A stretch of 43,347 bases of DNA from IMG/VR virus record IMGVR_UViG_3300033153_001096, positions 1 through 43,347 of that record; one strand, written 5' to 3'. Positions 40,528 through 43,347 of the stretch are shown here, one piece after another. The stretch is from a virus. The notes below the pieces were generated by a model. That model was not told the origin of the DNA. It did not search any database and worked only from the letters and a program-made list of their open reading frames with translations. A program made the position numbers and the translations under genes. How positions within the stretch are numbered: position 1 is the stretch's first letter; each line of letters opens with the position of its first letter.

Positions 40528-40758
40528 TCATACCCTATAATCGCTTAAACTTTTATTAAAGGATGTTATAATCTCATTAAGTTTATTAATAATCTGAGTG
40601 TTATCTGCATTAGGTCCGAGAAGTCCAATAGGCTCCCGTACCTCTCCCTCATCATCTACATCACCTCTAGAGGTGTTGGAACTCTCTACATTAATTAAAG
40701 ACTCTAAGCGTTTAATTAATGTATACTCTTCCTCTGTTAGAAATTCTTTAATAGCCAT
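40528..40758 (-). CDS. Small virion-associated protein, 76 residues, unknown
   Basis: A charged, mostly helical protein (EEEYTLIKRLESLINVESSN) with an acidic loop around residue 35. Its ATG overlaps the stop of the 579-residue tail gene (TAATG). Position among structural genes suggests a minor virion or assembly factor. No family recognised. Confidence 0.6.
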   Translation of the reverse strand: MAIKEFLTEEEYTLIKRLESLINVESSNTSRGDVDDEGEVREPIGLLGPNADNTQIINKLNEIITSFNKSLSDYRV

Positions 40759-42497
40759 TACGGTAACTCCCTATTACTCCAACTATATTGGATAGATTTA
40801 ACTATACCTACACCCTCTACCTTAAACTGAATAGAGTAAGATTTATTGTTATCGTTAGGTATACCTATAATAGCCACACTATCAGCATCAGCTAATAACT
40901 CCAACTCACTAGTTATTACTTTAGGAGAGTCAATTACAGTTTCTATTACATTGGTTAAGTTAGCAAATATAATAGTTACATTAAACTTACCTACAAAGTT
41001 TATCCTTACTTTATCATACTCTTTAAGAGTAGCATATGACCCATCTATTAACTGCGGACTAACATAACTTAGTTTTTTGTACGTAGCACCTAATGAACCA
41101 CCTAGTTTAGCTAAAATTTGTTCTCCATAACAGAATACTGTATTACACTTAAAGGTTTGTTCACATAATATAGGTTCTTTAGTACCATCTAGTATTAAAT
41201 ATAGTTCTCCTTTGTATATACCTAATGAAGTAACATTATTATAAGCTTGGTATAGATAACTATATTGGTTACCTCTTCTAAAGTCTAAAGCTATAAGTCC
41301 TTCCGTAAAACCATCATCCTCTAGAGAAGCACCTCTAACGCTTCCTGGGTATAAATCATTACTAGGTACTAGTATAGTACTTGGAACTCTAACGGGTTTA
41401 AATGATAGATAATACACGTCATTAGCTACAGCCGCACTGCTTATATTCATTGATGTTATAGAGTCAATTTTACGATAGGTAAGATTCTGTACAGAATAAC
41501 CATCAGAAGCCATTATACCGTCTACACCTAACCATAGTACTCTTTCATTATAATAAGCTATAGACTTATTAGTTATACAACCTAAGTAATCAGATACAAC
41601 CTTAGTTCTAAATGATGTAGGTGAAGCTCCGAACAGTAAATACACATAACCTCTACCTAATACCAACAATCCAGCAGGTACTTTAGCTAAAGCTATAACC
41701 TCATTAGGTAGATTAAAGAAATCGTCTGTATACCAAGCATCGGGGTTACCTAAACCTGAGAAGTATACTTTATTTTCCACACTACCGAATAGTCTACCAT
41801 TCAACTCTACAAAGTTTTTAACTCCAGCTGGAGGAGTACCTGACCTTAGAGTGTGTAGTAATCTACCATCTATTAGTGAATCATCTATATCATCAGTATA
41901 AGGTAGGTCAGCAGCCTCAATAGTATCTACTAGAGTAAACCTAGTTAAGTAACCACCTATTCTATATATTCTATATCTATCAGCACTAGCTGGTAAAGCC
42001 TCTAAACCACTAAGAGATACATTCTGTTCATTAGGACTAATATAATGAGGTAGTTTGGCAGGTGCACTCTCTACACCTGTAGTAGTAGAATAAAATGTGT
42101 ATGTATACTTATAGTCTCCCTTATGGACACCACTATCTACAGCACCGCTTAATGTTTGAACTATAGCAGTAGAAGGAGTAGGGATACCTAAGGGTAATTC
42201 AGTACCATCAGGTAGTATTTTACCTGTGGCTACCCCATTAGACCAATACATTTTATCATCTATTAGAGCATTACTACGCCAATCATTATAATAGTATAAA
42301 TTATTTCTGTATTCTACAAAGAACTTACCTTGTGCACTAGCATTGTTATCTAGATTAGTTATAGACTTCAGAGAACCGTAACGTATATCTACGTTAGTTA
42401 ACTCTAATGCCTCATTCATAGGTAGTAAGTGAGGAGCTGTTACAGTGTTCATACCACCTGTAAAGTCTAGTAACTCTGTATTAGTTATATTGCCCAT
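40758..42497 (-). CDS. Large tail protein (nozzle or stabilising type), 579 residues
   Basis: It opens with LLDFTGGMNTVTAPHLLPMN and then NEALELTNVDIRYGSLKSIT (about 26-45), the GG...P...N...G layout of podoviral tail proteins such as tubular B-type nozzle and P22-type stabilising proteins. The body is beta-rich with repeated blade-like segments (AGLLVLGRGYVYLLFGASP; NERVLWLGVDGIMASDGY), suggesting a beta-propeller. It follows the collar-domain fibre gene by 1 base. It may plug or extend the tail channel. The exact homologue is uncertain. Confidence 0.7.
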   Translation of the reverse strand: MGNITNTELLDFTGGMNTVTAPHLLPMNEALELTNVDIRYGSLKSITNLDNNASAQGKFFVEYRNNLYYYNDWRSNALIDDKMYWSNGVATGKILPDGTELPLGIPTPSTAIVQTLSGAVDSGVHKGDYKYTYTFYSTTTGVESAPAKLPHYISPNEQNVSLSGLEALPASADRYRIYRIGGYLTRFTLVDTIEAADLPYTDDIDDSLIDGRLLHTLRSGTPPAGVKNFVELNGRLFGSVENKVYFSGLGNPDAWYTDDFFNLPNEVIALAKVPAGLLVLGRGYVYLLFGASPTSFRTKVVSDYLGCITNKSIAYYNERVLWLGVDGIMASDGYSVQNLTYRKIDSITSMNISSAAVANDVYYLSFKPVRVPSTILVPSNDLYPGSVRGASLEDDGFTEGLIALDFRRGNQYSYLYQAYNNVTSLGIYKGELYLILDGTKEPILCEQTFKCNTVFCYGEQILAKLGGSLGATYKKLSYVSPQLIDGSYATLKEYDKVRINFVGKFNVTIIFANLTNVIETVIDSPKVITSELELLADADSVAIIGIPNDNNKSYSIQFKVEGVGIVKSIQYSWSNRELP

Positions 42498-42498
42498 A

Positions 42499-43122
42499 TT
42501 AAGCCTTTATAATGAACATCACTGCAACATTTTTAGGTCTAGTCTCACTACCACCTGTTTCACTAGTAGGACTAATAGTAGCCTTAACACCATCAATAGC
42601 AGAGTGTAAATTATAGTTAGAGTTACTACCTGTACCATGCTTACGTATAAACGGAACAGTACTAGATACAGCCACTACTCCGGTATCTTGCTGGTCAGCT
42701 ACAGTTTGATGTAAATGCTCTTTTAATTCGTCACTCTGAGAACTACCTAATACTCTATTATTATCCGTACCTCTGCCATGGTCCCAACCTCTAGGGAAAT
42801 AACCACGCATATCAGGTATATTAAATGTACTACTACCATCCCCATTACCGTAACGAGTACCAATAATAGTAAATAAAGCACTATATGTAACTCTATTTAA
42901 AGCTACACCATTACATTCAAACCACCCACTAGGTGAAGTAGCCCCTCCGAACATAGTTATCTCTCCTACAACTGTAGGGTCTTCAGGTATTTGCTGCTCT
43001 AATTCATTAATTGCATCAGTAGCTACATCTATCCCTTGCTCTATTTTATTTAAGTTTAGTGCATTGATAGCTGGAACACTATCGTCTACCCAAGTCGTAG
43101 GTACATAATCTGGTATTGCCAT
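42499..43122 (-). CDS. Collar-domain tail fibre protein
   Basis: The 207-residue protein contains the phage tail collar domain: GEITMFGGATSPSGWFECNG (about 53-72), then YSALFTIIGTRYGNGDGSST and FNIPDMRGYFPRGWDHG. It ends in ETRPKNVAVMFIIKA, the usual closing motif of that family. The N-terminal 50 residues have a helical segment (NLNKIEQGIDVATDAINELE) likely to mediate trimerisation or attachment. It belongs with the receptor-binding genes and is directly after the gene crossing the junction (TAATG). Confidence 0.85.
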   Translation of the reverse strand: MAIPDYVPTTWVDDSVPAINALNLNKIEQGIDVATDAINELEQQIPEDPTVVGEITMFGGATSPSGWFECNGVALNRVTYSALFTIIGTRYGNGDGSSTFNIPDMRGYFPRGWDHGRGTDNNRVLGSSQSDELKEHLHQTVADQQDTGVVAVSSTVPFIRKHGTGSNSNYNLHSAIDGVKATISPTSETGGSETRPKNVAVMFIIKA

Positions 43123-43347
43123 TATAATTTCCTTCCAATTACTAGTCTTCCAACGTGTTCGCTGTCAGATTCTTCTGTATGATATCCAAACTGATATCCA
43201 CCTATAACATAGTAGAATAAATACTTAGGTCTATTCTCTTCCCATTGCATATACTTAAAGTTATAAGCAGTGTTACGAACATTCCACAAGTAAGCCATTA
43301 AACCACACCAATTAGATTCTATAGTATCACCTAAAGTAAAAGCATTA
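43122..43347 (-). CDS. Phage protein of unknown function, C-terminal part (other side of the circular junction)
   Basis: This is the 3' part of the gene that starts at 458. It continues the frame from the left edge, contains GGYQFGYHTEE and ends in LVIGRKL, with its stop overlapping the collar-protein ATG. Bases 43234-43347 duplicate 1-114. The full protein is 189 residues and of unknown function. Confidence 0.85.
   Translation of the reverse strand, partial: NAFTLGDTIESNWCGLMAYLWNVRNTAYNFKYMQWEENRPKYLFYYVIGGYQFGYHTEESDSEHVGRLVIGRKL
43234..43347. repeat. Terminal direct repeat, right copy
   Basis: It is identical to bases 1-114. Trimming one copy gives a circle of 43,233 bases in which no gene is broken. 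Confidence 0.95.

Noticed and set aside
1-43347. Lysogeny module, CRISPR array or insertion sequence
   Set aside because: No integrase, excisionase, transposase or regularly spaced repeat array was found on either strand. The regulator-like genes alone do not imply lysogeny.

Overview
This window is essentially one complete genome of a tailed double-stranded DNA bacteriophage. Its first 114 bases recur exactly as its last 114 bases, so the real unit is a circle (or circularly permuted molecule) of about 43,233 bp, cut inside a minus-strand gene. It looks like a lytic podovirus: there is a P22-like portal, a capsid protein of the N4-gp56/DUF4043 type, large ejection-type virion proteins, and no tape measure, sheath or tail-tube gene. 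I see no integrase and no phage RNA polymerase. The DNA is AT-rich, uses AGA, ATA, CTA and TTA codons heavily, and uses the standard code with strong AGGAG ribosome sites and some GTG and TTG starts. A 3TM-type holin, an M15 endolysin and a membrane/coiled-coil protein suggest a Gram-negative host. The host genus cannot be read from the sequence.

The genome has two gene blocks. The plus-strand block (7733-30058) begins with the two terminase subunits. A 450-bp non-coding region follows, whose strand composition flips sharply (GT-rich then AC-rich) around a GC-rich hairpin. Next come early genes of unknown function, a run of very small, often overlapping genes including several single-span membrane microproteins, and then the replication module: Prim-Pol/SF3 primase-helicase, SF1B helicase, gp2.5-like SSB, family A DNA polymerase, 5'-3' exonuclease, two nucleotide pyrophosphohydrolase-type proteins, SF2 helicase, a membrane-anchored J-domain protein, ATP-dependent DNA ligase and a PD-(D/E)XK nuclease.

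The minus-strand block runs from 7435 down through the circular junction to 30067. It encodes scaffold, major capsid, a second head protein, a connector-like protein, an array of fibre genes, a collar-domain fibre protein, a large tail protein, a GNAT-like protein, ejection proteins, the portal, and finally the lysis cassette (PLA2-like membrane protein, holin, coiled-coil protein, endolysin). The blocks diverge at 7436-7732, which is rich in inverted and direct repeats and promoter-like sites, and converge at a hairpin (30045-30068) that contains both stop codons.

The points most worth a second look are: the composition-flip region after terL; an upstream repeat array in front of a ribbon-helix-helix-like gene; a 24-bp promoter-like motif seen three times; 22-bp and 25-bp hairpins on either side of the DNA polymerase gene; a tandem fibre cassette in which codons near the end of one gene also form the ribosome site of the next; and the membrane-anchored J-domain protein.
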